Part shown: positions 35,712-44,200 of the stretch, piece by piece
How positions within the stretch are numbered: position 1 is the stretch's first letter
Layout of the letters: the number at the start of each line of letters is the position of its first letter
Assembly: GCA_011526565.1 (NCBI GenBank)
Contig: WYBL01000026.1
Span: forward strand, 167,928-231,927
Length of the DNA stretch: 64,000 bases
Direction: 5' to 3'
Source: Acidobacteriota bacterium
GTDB lineage: Bacteria; Acidobacteriota; Vicinamibacteria; Fen-336
Notes under the pieces: generated by a model
Databases searched by the model: none
The model's input: only the letters and a program-made list of their open reading frames with translations
What the model was told of the DNA's origin: nothing
Position numbers and translations under genes: made by a program

Positions 35712-37072
35712 AGTGGAAGCCGTACCCGTCCTACAAGCCCAGCGGCGTGGAGTGGCTGGGTGACGTCCCGGCACACTGGGGAACGCCCCCTCTCTACACG
35801 CGGTACTCGATCGACCTGGGCAAGATGCTGGACGAGAGCCGGATCACTGGCGCGCACCTTGTCCCCTACCTCCGCAATGTCGACGTCCAGTGGGACCGCA
35901 TCAACTTCGAAGACTTGCCCGAGATTGACGTGGCTCCTTCCGAGCGGGGCCGCTTCACTCTTCGCGCTGGTGACCTGCTGGTGTGCGAGGGCGGCGAAGT
36001 AGGGCGCGCCGCGATTGTCCCGCCCGAGGGAGCCGGGTTCGCCTACCAGAAGGCCTTGCATCGCATGCGCCCGCTCCGGCCATCGCTCGATGACCCGCGC
36101 TTTGTCTTCTACCTGCTGTCGGCGGCAGCCTCGTCGGGCGTGTTCCTCGCAGAAGGGAACCCGAACACGATTCCGCACCTGACAGGCGAGAAGCTCCGCC
36201 GCTACCGCTTCCCCATGCCCACGGTTCAGGAACAGACAGCCATTGCGCGCTTCCTGGACGAGACGACGACCAAGCTGGGTCTGCTGGTTGCGAAGAAGCG
36301 GGCGCTGGTCGAGAGGCTGCGCGAGAAGCGCACCGCCCTCATCTCGCGGACGGTCACCCGCGGCCTCCCTCCGGAAGCCGCCCGCGCCGCCGGCCTCGCC
36401 CCCCACCCCAACCTGAAGCCCTCAGGCATCCCCGAGGGCTGGCGCGAGTCTCCCTTGATGCACCTCGTGGAGCCGCGACGACCGATCATGTACGGCATCG
36501 TGCTTCCGGGCCCCGATGTCGACGAAGGTGTCCTGATCGTCAAGGGAGGCGACGTCAAGCCCGGCCGCCTGACCCCCGAGAGCTTGTGCCGGACCACCAT
36601 CGAGATCGCAGCCGGTTACGAACGAAGTCGTTTGCGAGCGGGCGACCTCCTCTTCTCGATTCGCGGAACCGTCGGCGAGGTTGAGATGGTCCCCGCCGGG
36701 ATCGATGGCGCGAACATCACGCAAGACGTGGCGAGAGTCGCGCCGGCGGCCGAAGTGGACGGGCGCTGGCTCCTCCACGCGTTGAAAGCGGAGGCTGTCG
36801 TCGGTCCGCTTCTGGCGCTCAGCCTCGGAGCGGCGGTGCGAGGCGTCAACATCCGGGACCTCAAGCGCGTGCGCATCCCGGTGCCTCCTGTCCGGGAGCA
36901 GCAAGCGATCGCCGAGTACCTCGACCGGGAGACGGCGCGGATCGACCGCCTGGTCGAGAAGGTCGAGGCCGCCATCGAACGCCTTCAGGAGTACCGCCAG
37001 GCCCTGATCACGGCCGCCGTCACCGGCAAGATCGGCGTCCGCGACAAGGCGCCCGGTCCCGCCGCGGCCTGA
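35708..37072 (+). CDS. hsdS: type I restriction-modification specificity subunit HsdS
   Basis: 454 residues, two target-recognition domains with the conserved spacer helices. TRD1 (about 1-200) ends in RFLDETTTKLGLLVAKKRAL; TRD2 (about 230-420) ends in EYLDRETARIDRLVEKVEA; both conserved helices are long and coiled. HsdS dictates the bipartite DNA target of the methylase and nuclease. Start ATG 35708 overlaps the hsdM stop. Base composition is a little lower in GC in the TRD1 half than in hsdM, as is common for exchanged TRDs. Confidence 0.9.
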   Translation: MKWKPYPSYKPSGVEWLGDVPAHWGTPPLYTRYSIDLGKMLDESRITGAHLVPYLRNVDVQWDRINFEDLPEIDVAPSERGRFTLRAGDLLVCEGGEVGRAAIVPPEGAGFAYQKALHRMRPLRPSLDDPRFVFYLLSAAASSGVFLAEGNPNTIPHLTGEKLRRYRFPMPTVQEQTAIARFLDETTTKLGLLVAKKRALVERLREKRTALISRTVTRGLPPEAARAAGLAPHPNLKPSGIPEGWRESPLMHLVEPRRPIMYGIVLPGPDVDEGVLIVKGGDVKPGRLTPESLCRTTIEIAAGYERSRLRAGDLLFSIRGTVGEVEMVPAGIDGANITQDVARVAPAAEVDGRWLLHALKAEAVVGPLLALSLGAAVRGVNIRDLKRVRIPVPPVREQQAIAEYLDRETARIDRLVEKVEAAIERLQEYRQALITAAVTGKIGVRDKAPGPAAA

Positions 37073-37131
37073 CCGGCCCGTAGCCTCCGCCGCGGAGGTC
37101 GCGAATGCCGACGCGCAGGAAGCGATGGACG

Positions 37132-37160
37132 TTGACGCCTATACGCAAGTTGCGTATGGT
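37132..37160 (+). promoter_or_regulatory. higBA-type promoter with overlapping 17-bp palindrome
   Basis: TTGACG (37132-37137), 17-bp spacer, TATGGT (37155-37160). The palindrome ATACGCAA-G-TTGCGTAT at 37141-37157 covers the spacer and most of the -10, as expected for autorepression by the antitoxin. The TTG start of the toxin is 10 nt after the -10, so the leader is very short. Confidence 0.7.
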
Positions 37161-37170
37161 GGGATGACCC

Positions 37171-37518
37171 TTGGAGTTCATCGAGGCGCCGGCCTTCACG
37201 CAGCTCCTGCCGGAGTACCTGACCGATGACGAGTACGCCGAGTTGCAGCAGCACCTGGCTCGCGATCCCGAGGCCGGCGACGTCATCCCGGGCACGGGTG
37301 GCTTTCGTAAGGTTCGCTGGGGTGATGCGCGCCGTGGGCGCGGTCGGCGCGGCGGCCTGCGGGTGATCTACTACTTGTTCCATCAGCCTGACCTGATCTG
37401 GCTCGTGACGCTCTACGGAAAGAGCGAGGTGGCCGACCTGACGCCAAACGAGAGGCGACTCCTGAAGGCGGCGGCAGACGAGGAGAAGCGTCGGCGCTCG
37501 GGACCGCGAAGGAAGTAG
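37171..37518 (+). CDS. higB: HigB/RelE-type toxin
   Basis: 115 residues, size and layout of RelE-superfamily toxins of the HigB2 type: EYLTDDEYAELQQHLARDPE, FRKVRWGDARRGRGRRGG, LRVIYYLFHQPDLIWLVTLYGKSE. These are ribosome-dependent mRNA endonucleases; the basic patch and the final LTLYGKSE core are present. The toxin gene precedes the antitoxin gene, as in higBA. The TTG start is used because an in-frame stop lies just upstream. The tail (KAAADEEKRRRSGPRRK) is an unusual basic extension. Confidence 0.85.
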   Translation: MEFIEAPAFTQLLPEYLTDDEYAELQQHLARDPEAGDVIPGTGGFRKVRWGDARRGRGRRGGLRVIYYLFHQPDLIWLVTLYGKSEVADLTPNERRLLKAAADEEKRRRSGPRRK

Positions 37519-37521
37519 AAG

Positions 37522-37872
37522 ATGCCGAAGAAAAACCAGGGGCGAGCGCCCCGACGTAGCCTCTTTGAGGAGTTGCGGGCCGGCGTCGACGCCATGCGCG
37601 AGCACCGCGAAGGCCGGCTGACCCTGCGCACCCATCGCGTCGAGCCGATCGCCCTCCCGGCCCTCGCTCCCGACACGGTCCGCGAGACCCGCGAGGCGCT
37701 CCACATGTCGCGTCAGGTGTTCGCCTTCAAGCTTGGCGTGAACCCGCGGACCCTCGAGCGCTGGGAGCAGGGTCGCAGCAAGCCTAACGACCAGGCGGCA
37801 GCGCTCATCTGGCTCGTCAAGAAGTACCCCGACACCCTGGACCGGCTGGAGTCCCTGAGCGCGTCAGCCTGA
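37522..37872 (+). CDS. higA: HigA-type helix-turn-helix antitoxin
   Basis: 116 residues. The C-terminal XRE helix-turn-helix is TVRETREALHMSRQVFAFKLG then VNPRTLERWEQGR; the N-terminal 45 residues (LFEELRAGVDAMREHREGRL) are the toxin-binding segment. Antitoxins of this type neutralise HigB and repress their promoter, consistent with the palindrome at 37141. The gene follows the toxin by 3 bp. Confidence 0.85.
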   Translation: MPKKNQGRAPRRSLFEELRAGVDAMREHREGRLTLRTHRVEPIALPALAPDTVRETREALHMSRQVFAFKLGVNPRTLERWEQGRSKPNDQAAALIWLVKKYPDTLDRLESLSASA

Positions 37873-37900
37873 CGGGCACGGCCGCATCTCGTCCACCTCG

Positions 37901-38028
37901 CCAGGTTCGATGCTCCTTGCCGCTGTCGACAAGGCGCGGCTGGAGCAGGCTTGCGCAGCCGTGATGAAGGTGCTGGGCCAGAGACGAGGTCGGCCGGGCG
38001 GAGAGCGCAGGGCCCAAGCTGCGGCTCC
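37901..38028 (+). pseudogene. decayed partial copy of the 38625 gene, in a 358-bp gene-free stretch
   Basis: Sequence 37901-38028 is near identical to 38771-38904 inside the intact gene at 38625 (shared block ACAAGGCGCGGCTGGAGCAG and onward). It carries an early 1-bp indel, a 6-bp deletion and base changes, and has no start. Its 3' end runs into a GC hairpin (38025-38033/38046-38054). It shows a duplicated or shuffled gene fragment. The rest of 37873-38230 shows no gene. Confidence 0.8.
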
Positions 38029-38230
38029 GCCCCCGTCGGGGGGTTGGGGCGGAGGAGCGTAAGGTGGCTGCGACGTAGCGGGCTCTGCCCGGCGCCAGAA
38101 CCCCTCGGGCCGGTGGTCCTGACCTGGAGGTTCCGGGGTGCAGCGTCCTCGCCGAAGTCACTCGCGACGCTGGCTTCGGGGGGCAGGTCATGGCACACTC
38201 ATTTGTGGTCCATGGGACCGGAAAAGCGGG

Positions 38231-38623
38231 ATGAGGAAGCGAACGGAGAAGAGCTACCTCGTGGCCATCCCGATCCCGGCCTTGGATCGACGAGGGCGAC
38301 CGCTGGCGGCGGTGCTGATTGCGGAGTGGACGAGGCGGGCGATGGACGAGTTGACGTCCTGTTTCGGCGGCGCGACGCCGGTGCCGGCGCCCGGCACGAA
38401 CGTCGTGTTCGGACCGGACGGAGAGGCCCAGGTGCTGTACGAGGGTGGGCAGACGCTGATCCTGGCCGCGTGCGATTCCCGGGATCAGTTCCTCGAACAC
38501 CGCGGCCGGATCGACGTCCTGGCCGAGCAGATGGCGGATGCGCTCGACCAGTACGCCGTGTTCGTGCTGGCGTGCCCATCGGACTCGTTCCTGGTCGAGG
38601 ACGTCTTGCCCGGAGGTGAGTGA
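38231..38623 (+). CDS. unknown protein, first gene of a two-gene unit
   Basis: 130 residues: MRKRTEKSYLVAIPIPALD..., an alpha/beta-looking soluble protein with strands (NVVFGPDGEAQVLYEG, TLILAACDSRDQ) and helices (RIDVLAEQMADALDQYAV). No named family recognised. It lies 1 bp before the 38625 gene, whose C-terminus resembles a ribbon-helix-helix; small two-gene units like this near TA modules are candidates for a new TA pair. The start ATG is taken as the first with a plausible ribosome site (GAAAAGCGGG). Confidence 0.5.
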   Translation: MRKRTEKSYLVAIPIPALDRRGRPLAAVLIAEWTRRAMDELTSCFGGATPVPAPGTNVVFGPDGEAQVLYEGGQTLILAACDSRDQFLEHRGRIDVLAEQMADALDQYAVFVLACPSDSFLVEDVLPGGE

Positions 38624-38624
38624 G

Positions 38625-39005
38625 ATGACCAAGAGGGCGCAGTGGATCGAAGTGGTTCCGGATGCGGGCCTGCGCGAGCAGGAAGCGCAGGCGACTGCCG
38701 CCTTCCGCCGCTTCTTCCCGAAAGCGCCGGCCCTCAAGCTCTACCGCACGAGTGACGGCCGGGTGGGCTTCCAGGCCCAGATGCTCCTCGCCGCTGGCGA
38801 CAAGGCGCGGCTGGAGCAGGCCTACGCAGCCGTGATGAAGGTGCTAGGCCAGAGGCGAGGCCGGCCGGGCGGTGAGCGCAAGGTCCAGGCCAAGCTGCGG
38901 CTCCACGAACCGGTCTACAGGGCGCTGCAAGAAGCTGCGCAGTCCTCGCACACCACACTCTCGGCCGTCGTCGAAGACCTGGCTCGCAAGGCCCACCTCG
39001 TCTGA
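38625..39005 (+). CDS. unknown protein with C-terminal ribbon-helix-helix-like segment
   Basis: 126 residues. The C-terminal 45 residues (KVQAKLRLHEPVYRALQEAA then SSHTTLSAVVEDLARKAHLV) have the RHH pattern of strand, helix, S/T-L-S turn, helix. The N-terminal part (WIEVVPDAGLREQEAQATAA) is unassigned. An RHH DNA-binding end on a small protein behind a small partner gene is typical of antitoxins or repressors. The start ATG is preceded by GGAGGTGAG. A fragment of the same gene lies upstream at 37901. Confidence 0.55.
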   Translation: MTKRAQWIEVVPDAGLREQEAQATAAFRRFFPKAPALKLYRTSDGRVGFQAQMLLAAGDKARLEQAYAAVMKVLGQRRGRPGGERKVQAKLRLHEPVYRALQEAAQSSHTTLSAVVEDLARKAHLV

Positions 39006-39029
39006 CCCTCTCACCCCCGGGAGTGCTCG

Positions 39030-39544
39030 ATGACCCTTCCGACCGACAGTGCGCTCACGCCCCTTCAGTGCCCGAAGTGCGGCGCGAGCCTCGGCCTGCC
39101 GGGGCCCCAGGGCGGCTTCGGGCAACGCGTGCAGTGTTCGTACTGCGGAACGCTGTCGGTGCTCGTGATCGGCCGGGAACTCCTCGTCTCCCACGGCGCC
39201 GAGAACGTCTGCGTCGATCGTGGGCGGGTCGGGGTCCGCGCTGCCCGCTTCTGCCAGTGCGGTTCCGCTCTCCGGAAGGAGTGCCGAGCGTGCGGTCGCG
39301 AGACTGCCGTCGACAACGAGCGGTGTCACCGTTGCGGCGTCGCCCTGGCCCCCCCGAGTACTGTGTCCACTGCACCATCACCCGCACCGCCGTGCGGGGC
39401 ACCGCCCGGCTCGACCTCGTGCCTTTCGTCCACACCTTCATGCTGGACGGTGAACTCCCGGACGGCCCGCCCACTCCGCGAGGGGCGCCGCGCCGCCCCC
39501 TCATCGAAGTCGAGCTCCAGCCTGGCTCCTCGCGGCCGGGGTAG
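39030..39544 (+). CDS. zinc-ribbon protein interrupted by a frameshift at a C7 tract
   Basis: Starts ATG after GGGAGTG. The first frame gives CPKCGASLGLPGP, CSYCGTLS, then CQCGSALRKECRACGRE and CHRCGVALAPP: repeated CxxC zinc ribbons. The frame then loses sense at a run of seven C (39349-39355). With one extra C the next frame continues as EYCVHCTITRTAV...FVHTFMLDGEL to the stop at 39542-39544, completing the last CxxC. So a 1-nt indel is present or the read is wrong. It could be slippage-based switching. Corrected length 171 residues. Function unknown. Confidence 0.6.
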
Positions 39545-39588
39545 CGGGCGGCGCGGCGTCGGCGTTCCGCCTCCCGAGAGCAGTCGTG

Positions 39589-39699
39589 TTACTGATCGGG
39601 AAGCCACGGTCTCGGGTCAGGGAATCCCGGCTATGTATTCCCGATCGGGAATGTCCTGGACTTCTTGGAGACGCCGGCCCATGATTGTCCCGATCGGGA
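39589..39699 (+). promoter_or_regulatory. three GATCGGGA palindromes, 49-bp phased, upstream of hipB
   Basis: Sites: TTACTGATCGGGAA (39589-39602), ATTCCCGATCGGGAAT (39637-39652, perfect) and TCCCGATCGGGA (39688-39699, perfect). Centres are at 39595.5, 39644.5 and 39693.5, exactly 49 bp apart. The last is only 7 bp before the hipB ATG. Regular spacing suggests co-operative binding, likely by HipB. Confidence 0.75.
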
Positions 39700-39706
39700 A
39701 GTTAGT

Positions 39707-39922
39707 ATGGATTCCAGGCAGATCGGTGGCGTCGTGCGGGAGGCTCGGGTAGGGCAGGGGCTGCGCCAGGACCAACTGGCGGCCGCGGCCGGCGTGGGCG
39801 TGCGCTTCGTCGTCGAACTCGAGGCCGGGAAGCCGACCGTGCGCCTCGACAAGGTGCTGGCCGTCCTGGCCGCTCTCGGTTGCCGGGTCGATGTGATTCC
39901 GCCGCCCGCGGAGCGGCGCTGA
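39707..39922 (+). CDS. hipB: HipB-like XRE antitoxin
   Basis: 71 residues with one helix-turn-helix (RQDQLAAAAGVGVRFVVELE then AGKPTVRLDKVLAVLAALG). HipB represses its operon and neutralises HipA. ATG at 39707 is chosen because it directly follows the third palindrome; the longer reading at 39665 would pass through the operators. Gene is 7 bp upstream of hipA. Confidence 0.85.
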   Translation: MDSRQIGGVVREARVGQGLRQDQLAAAAGVGVRFVVELEAGKPTVRLDKVLAVLAALGCRVDVIPPPAERR

Positions 39923-39929
39923 CAGGCCC

Positions 39930-41219
39930 ATGCCGCGCACGCTCGTCGTCTGGTGGGATCGCGCGCGGGTCGGCACGCTGCGCGTCGACAGGCACGGGGC
40001 GATGCGGTTCGCCTATGCCGCGGAATGGCTGTCGGACGGGGCGCGTCCGGCGATCTCGTGTTCGCTGCCGAAGCGGGAGAAGCCGTTCAGTCAGCGGGCG
40101 ACGCGGCCCTTCTTCGCGGGCCTGCTTCCCGAAGACGCGCAGCGAGAAGCGATTGCCGCGGCGCTCGGGATCTCGAGGAGCAACGACTTCGCTTTCCTCG
40201 ACGCGCTCGGGGGCGACGTCGCGGGGGCGCTGTCGCTGTGGCCCGAAGGTGTGACGCCCCCCGGGCCGGCCGGCGATGCGCAGCCGCGCCCACTCGACGA
40301 CGACGCCCTCTCGCAGATCCTCGACGCGCTGCCGACTCGGCCGCTGCTGGCCGGTCGCGACGGGCTCCGGCTCTCTCTCGCCGGCGCGCAATCCAAGTTG
40401 CCCGTCGTGCTGGCGGACGGGCGCGTCGCCCTGCCCGCGCCGGGGCAGCCGACCACGCACATCTTGAAACCGCCGCTCGCGCGCTTCCCACACACGACCG
40501 AGAACGAAGCCTTCGTGATGACGCTGGCCGCCGAGGCGGGGCTCGACGTGGCGCCCGTGGCAGCTCGGGTGATCGCCGGGCGCCCGTACCTGCTGGTCAC
40601 CCGATACGACCGGCGCGTCGACGAGCGGGGTCACGCACGTCGGCTGCACCAGGAAGACTTCTGCCAGGCGCTGGCCAACCCGCCCGAGCGCAAGTACGCG
40701 GCCGAGGGCGGGCCGAACCTGCGGGCGTGCTTCGACCTCGCGCGTCGCGCGACGACGGTTCCGGCGAAGGCGGTGCTGGCGCTGCTCGACGCCGCCGTGT
40801 TCAACGTGATCGCGGGCAACGCCGATGCGCATGGCAAGAACTTCAGCCTGCTCCACGCCGGCGGCGTCGTGCGCCTGGCGCCGCTCTACGACCTGCTCTG
40901 CACCGCGGCGTACCCGGACCTGTCGCCGAGGCTCGCGATGAAGATCGGTGGCGGCGCGACGCTCGACGAGATCGGCCCGGCGCCATGGACCGCGTTCGCG
41001 GAGGAGGCGGGTCTCGCGCCGCCCTTCGTGCGCCGCCGTGTCGGCGAACTTGCGGAGGCCGTCGCCCTTCGAGCGCAAGCCGTTGCGTCGAGTCCGGCGC
41101 TCGTGGGCCTCGACGCGAGCGCCCTCGCAAGCCTCGCGGATCTCGTCGTCGGTCGCGCCCGGCGCGTCGGCCGGAGTGCCGGCCCGACCTCGCCCGGTGG
41201 CAGAATCGGGCATCCATGA
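39930..41219 (+). CDS. hipA: HipA-like serine/threonine kinase toxin
   Basis: 429 residues. N-terminal subdomain (VVWWDRARVGTLRV), conserved loop RLSLAGAQSKLPVV (K156), catalytic GNADAHGKNFS with D299 and N304, and the metal-binding Asp D321 in PLYDLLC. HipA phosphorylates glutamyl-tRNA synthetase and causes growth arrest. All key residues are present, so it is likely active. The final bases overlap hsdR (ATGA), so translation of hsdR depends on this reading frame. Confidence 0.85.
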   Translation: MPRTLVVWWDRARVGTLRVDRHGAMRFAYAAEWLSDGARPAISCSLPKREKPFSQRATRPFFAGLLPEDAQREAIAAALGISRSNDFAFLDALGGDVAGALSLWPEGVTPPGPAGDAQPRPLDDDALSQILDALPTRPLLAGRDGLRLSLAGAQSKLPVVLADGRVALPAPGQPTTHILKPPLARFPHTTENEAFVMTLAAEAGLDVAPVAARVIAGRPYLLVTRYDRRVDERGHARRLHQEDFCQALANPPERKYAAEGGPNLRACFDLARRATTVPAKAVLALLDAAVFNVIAGNADAHGKNFSLLHAGGVVRLAPLYDLLCTAAYPDLSPRLAMKIGGGATLDEIGPAPWTAFAEEAGLAPPFVRRRVGELAEAVALRAQAVASSPALVGLDASALASLADLVVGRARRVGRSAGPTSPGGRIGHP

Positions 41220-44200
41220 GCCAGACCGACGAGCGGGCGTTCGAGAGCTGGCTCGAGGTCGTCCTGTGCGAGGGCTCCGGTTGGGAAGCCGGGTCCGCGG
41301 CCGATTGGGATGTCGAGCGGGCGCTGTTCCCCTCCGTCGTCGTCGGGTTTCTCCAGGACACGCAGGGGCCGCTGTGGGCGCAGATGAAGGCGCTGCACGG
41401 AAGCGCGCTCGACGCGCTCGTCGTCGAATCGCTCGCCAAGGAGCTGGCGCTCAAGGGCGCGCTCCACGTGCTGCGGCACGGCTTCAAGTTCCACGGCAAG
41501 ACGTTCCGCCTGTGCTACTTCAAGCCTGCGCACGGGCTCAACGAGGAGATCCTCGGCCTCTATGCCCGCAACCGCCTGACGCTGACGCGGCAGGTGCGCT
41601 GCCACCCGGGGAAGAACGACACCGTCGACCTGCTGTTCGCCGTCAACGGGCTGCCGGTTGCGACCTGCGAGCTGAAGAACCCGGGCACTGGGCAGACCTG
41701 GCGCCACGCCGTCGCCCAGTACAAGCGCGACCGCGACCCACGGGCGCCGCTGTTCGAGTTCGGCAAGCGCGCGCTCGTCCACTTCGCCGTCGATCCGGAC
41801 GAAGTGCACATGGCCACCCAGTTGCGGCGCGAGGCGACCGTCTTCCTGCCCTTCAACCGGGGGAGCCACCCCGGCCAGGTCCAGTGCGGAAAGGGCAACC
41901 CGCAGCACCCGTCGGGGTACCGCAGCGGCTACTTCTGGGAGGAAGTGCTGCAGCGCGACAGCGTCCTCGACGTCCTCGGCCACTTCATGTTCCTCGAGCG
42001 CTCCGAGGAGCGGGTGGACGACGGGCAGGGCGGCAGGAAGAAGCTCGTGCGCGAGGCGCTGATCTTCCCGCGCTACCACCAGCTCGACGCGGTGCGCGGG
42101 CTGGTGGCCGCGGCGCGCGAGGAGGGGGCGGGCCACAACTACTTGATCCAGCACTCGGCCGGCAGCGGCAAGACCAACAGCATCTCGTGGCTGTCGCACC
42201 GGCTGGCCAGCCTGCACGACGGGCACGACCGCAAGGTCTTCGATTGCGTGATCGTGATCACCGATCGGCGCGTGCTCGACCAGCAGCTCCAGGACGCGAT
42301 CTACCAGATCGAGCATGCGCAGGGCGTCGTCAAGGCGATCGACGAGAACTCGCGCCAGCTCGCCGAGGCGCTGGTCGATGGTACGGCGATCGTGATCACC
42401 ACCCTGCAGAAGTTTCCGTTCGTGCTGCGCGGGCTCCTGCGCGTCGCGGGCGCGGAGACCCACGAGCAGGCCTCGGCCGAGGAACGCCGGCAGGCGGCGG
42501 CGTGGGAAGCGGCGATCGCGGCCCGGCGCTACGCCGTGATCGTGGACGAGGCGCACTCCAGCCAGACGGGGGAGTCGGCGCGCGAGCTGAAGGCCCTGCT
42601 CGGCGCGGCGAGCGCCGGCAGCGGAGAAGACGGCGAGGAAGACTGGGAAGACCGGCTCAGCCAGATCGTCCAGTCGCGCGGCCGGCAGCCGAACCTGAGC
42701 TTCTTCGCGTTCACCGCCACGCCCAAGGGCAAGACCCTGGAGCTGTTCGGCCGCCCGGGCGCGAGCGGCAAGCCGGAGCCGTTCCGGATCTACAGCATGC
42801 GGCAGGCGATCGAGGAGGGCTTCATCCTCGACGTGTTGTCGCACTACACGACGTACGCGACGTTCTACCGGCTCCAGAAGGCGGTCGCCGACGACCCGGC
42901 GCTGCCGAAGAAGCGGGCCGCCCGGGCGCTGGCCAAGTTCATGAGCCTGCACCCGCACAACGTCGAGCAGAAGACCGAGGTGATGGTCGAGCACTTCCGC
43001 GAGCACGTGAAGCACCGCCTCGGCGGGCGCGCGAAGGCGATGCTCGTCACCTCGTCGCGGCTGCACGCGGTGCGCTACAAGCTGGCGTTCGACCGCTACA
43101 TCGCCGAGCAGGGCTACGGCGACGTGCGCACGCTGGTCGCCTTCAGCGGCAGCGTGACGGACCCGGACACCGGGCAGGAGTACACCGAGCCGGGGATGAA
43201 CCTCGACGTCGTCACGGGCCGGCCGATCGGCGAAGCGGCCCTGCCGGAGCGCTTTGAGTCGGCGGACTACCAGCTCCTGCTGGTCGCCAACAAGTACCAG
43301 ACCGGCTTCGACCAGCCGCTGCTGCACACGATGTACGTCGACAAGCGGCTCGACGGCGTGCAGGCGGTGCAGACGCTGTCCCGGCTCAACCGCATGGTGC
43401 CGGGCAAGGACGCGCCGTTCGTGCTCGACTTCGTCAACGACGCCGAGGACATCCTCCGCGCCTTCAAGCCCTACTACGACCGCACGGAGCTCGAAGAGGT
43501 GTCCGACCCGGGGCAGCTCGAGGCGCTGAAGCACGAACTCGACCAGGCCCAGGTCTGGCACCGCAGCGAGGTCGAGGCGTTCGCGCGCGTGTTCTACAAG
43601 CCCGTGACCCAGCAATCGCGCGGCGATCACGCGGAGTTGCAGCGTCACTTGCAGCCCTCGGTCGACCGCTTCAAGGCGATCGCGGAGGCCGAGGACCGCG
43701 AGGCCTTCCGCAACCGCCTGGCGGGCTACGTGCGGCTGTATGCGTTCCTCTCACAGATCATTCCCTGGGGCGACGCTGAGCAAGAGCAGCTCTACAGCTT
43801 CGGCCGCCTGCTGCTCGACCACCTGCCGGCCGAGCGGGACCCCGCGGTGGTGAGTGTCGGCGACGAGGTGGCGCTCCAGTACTACCGCCTGGAGCGGATT
43901 GCCTCGGGGCCGATCGAGGTGCGCGAGGGCGAAGCGCAGTACGTCAAGAGCCCGACGGACCTCGGCACCGGCCGCGCGCAGGACGAGGAGGCCCCGCTCT
44001 CCGCGATCATCGAGGTGCTGAACGAGCGCTTCGGGACCCAGTTCAACGAAGAGGACCGGCTCTTCTTCCAGCAGATCAAGGAGCGGGCCTGCCGCAACGA
44101 GCAGGTGATCGAGACGGCGCTCGCCAACCCGCTCGACCGCTTCGAGATCGGCATCCGGCGCCTGATCGAGGACCTGATGGTCGAGCGGATGGGCGAAAAC

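Noticed and set aside
38191-38206. TGGCAC-like sigma54 promoter upstream of the 38231 gene
   Set aside because: The -24 GG is followed 10 nt later by TG, not GC, so the -12 element is missing.
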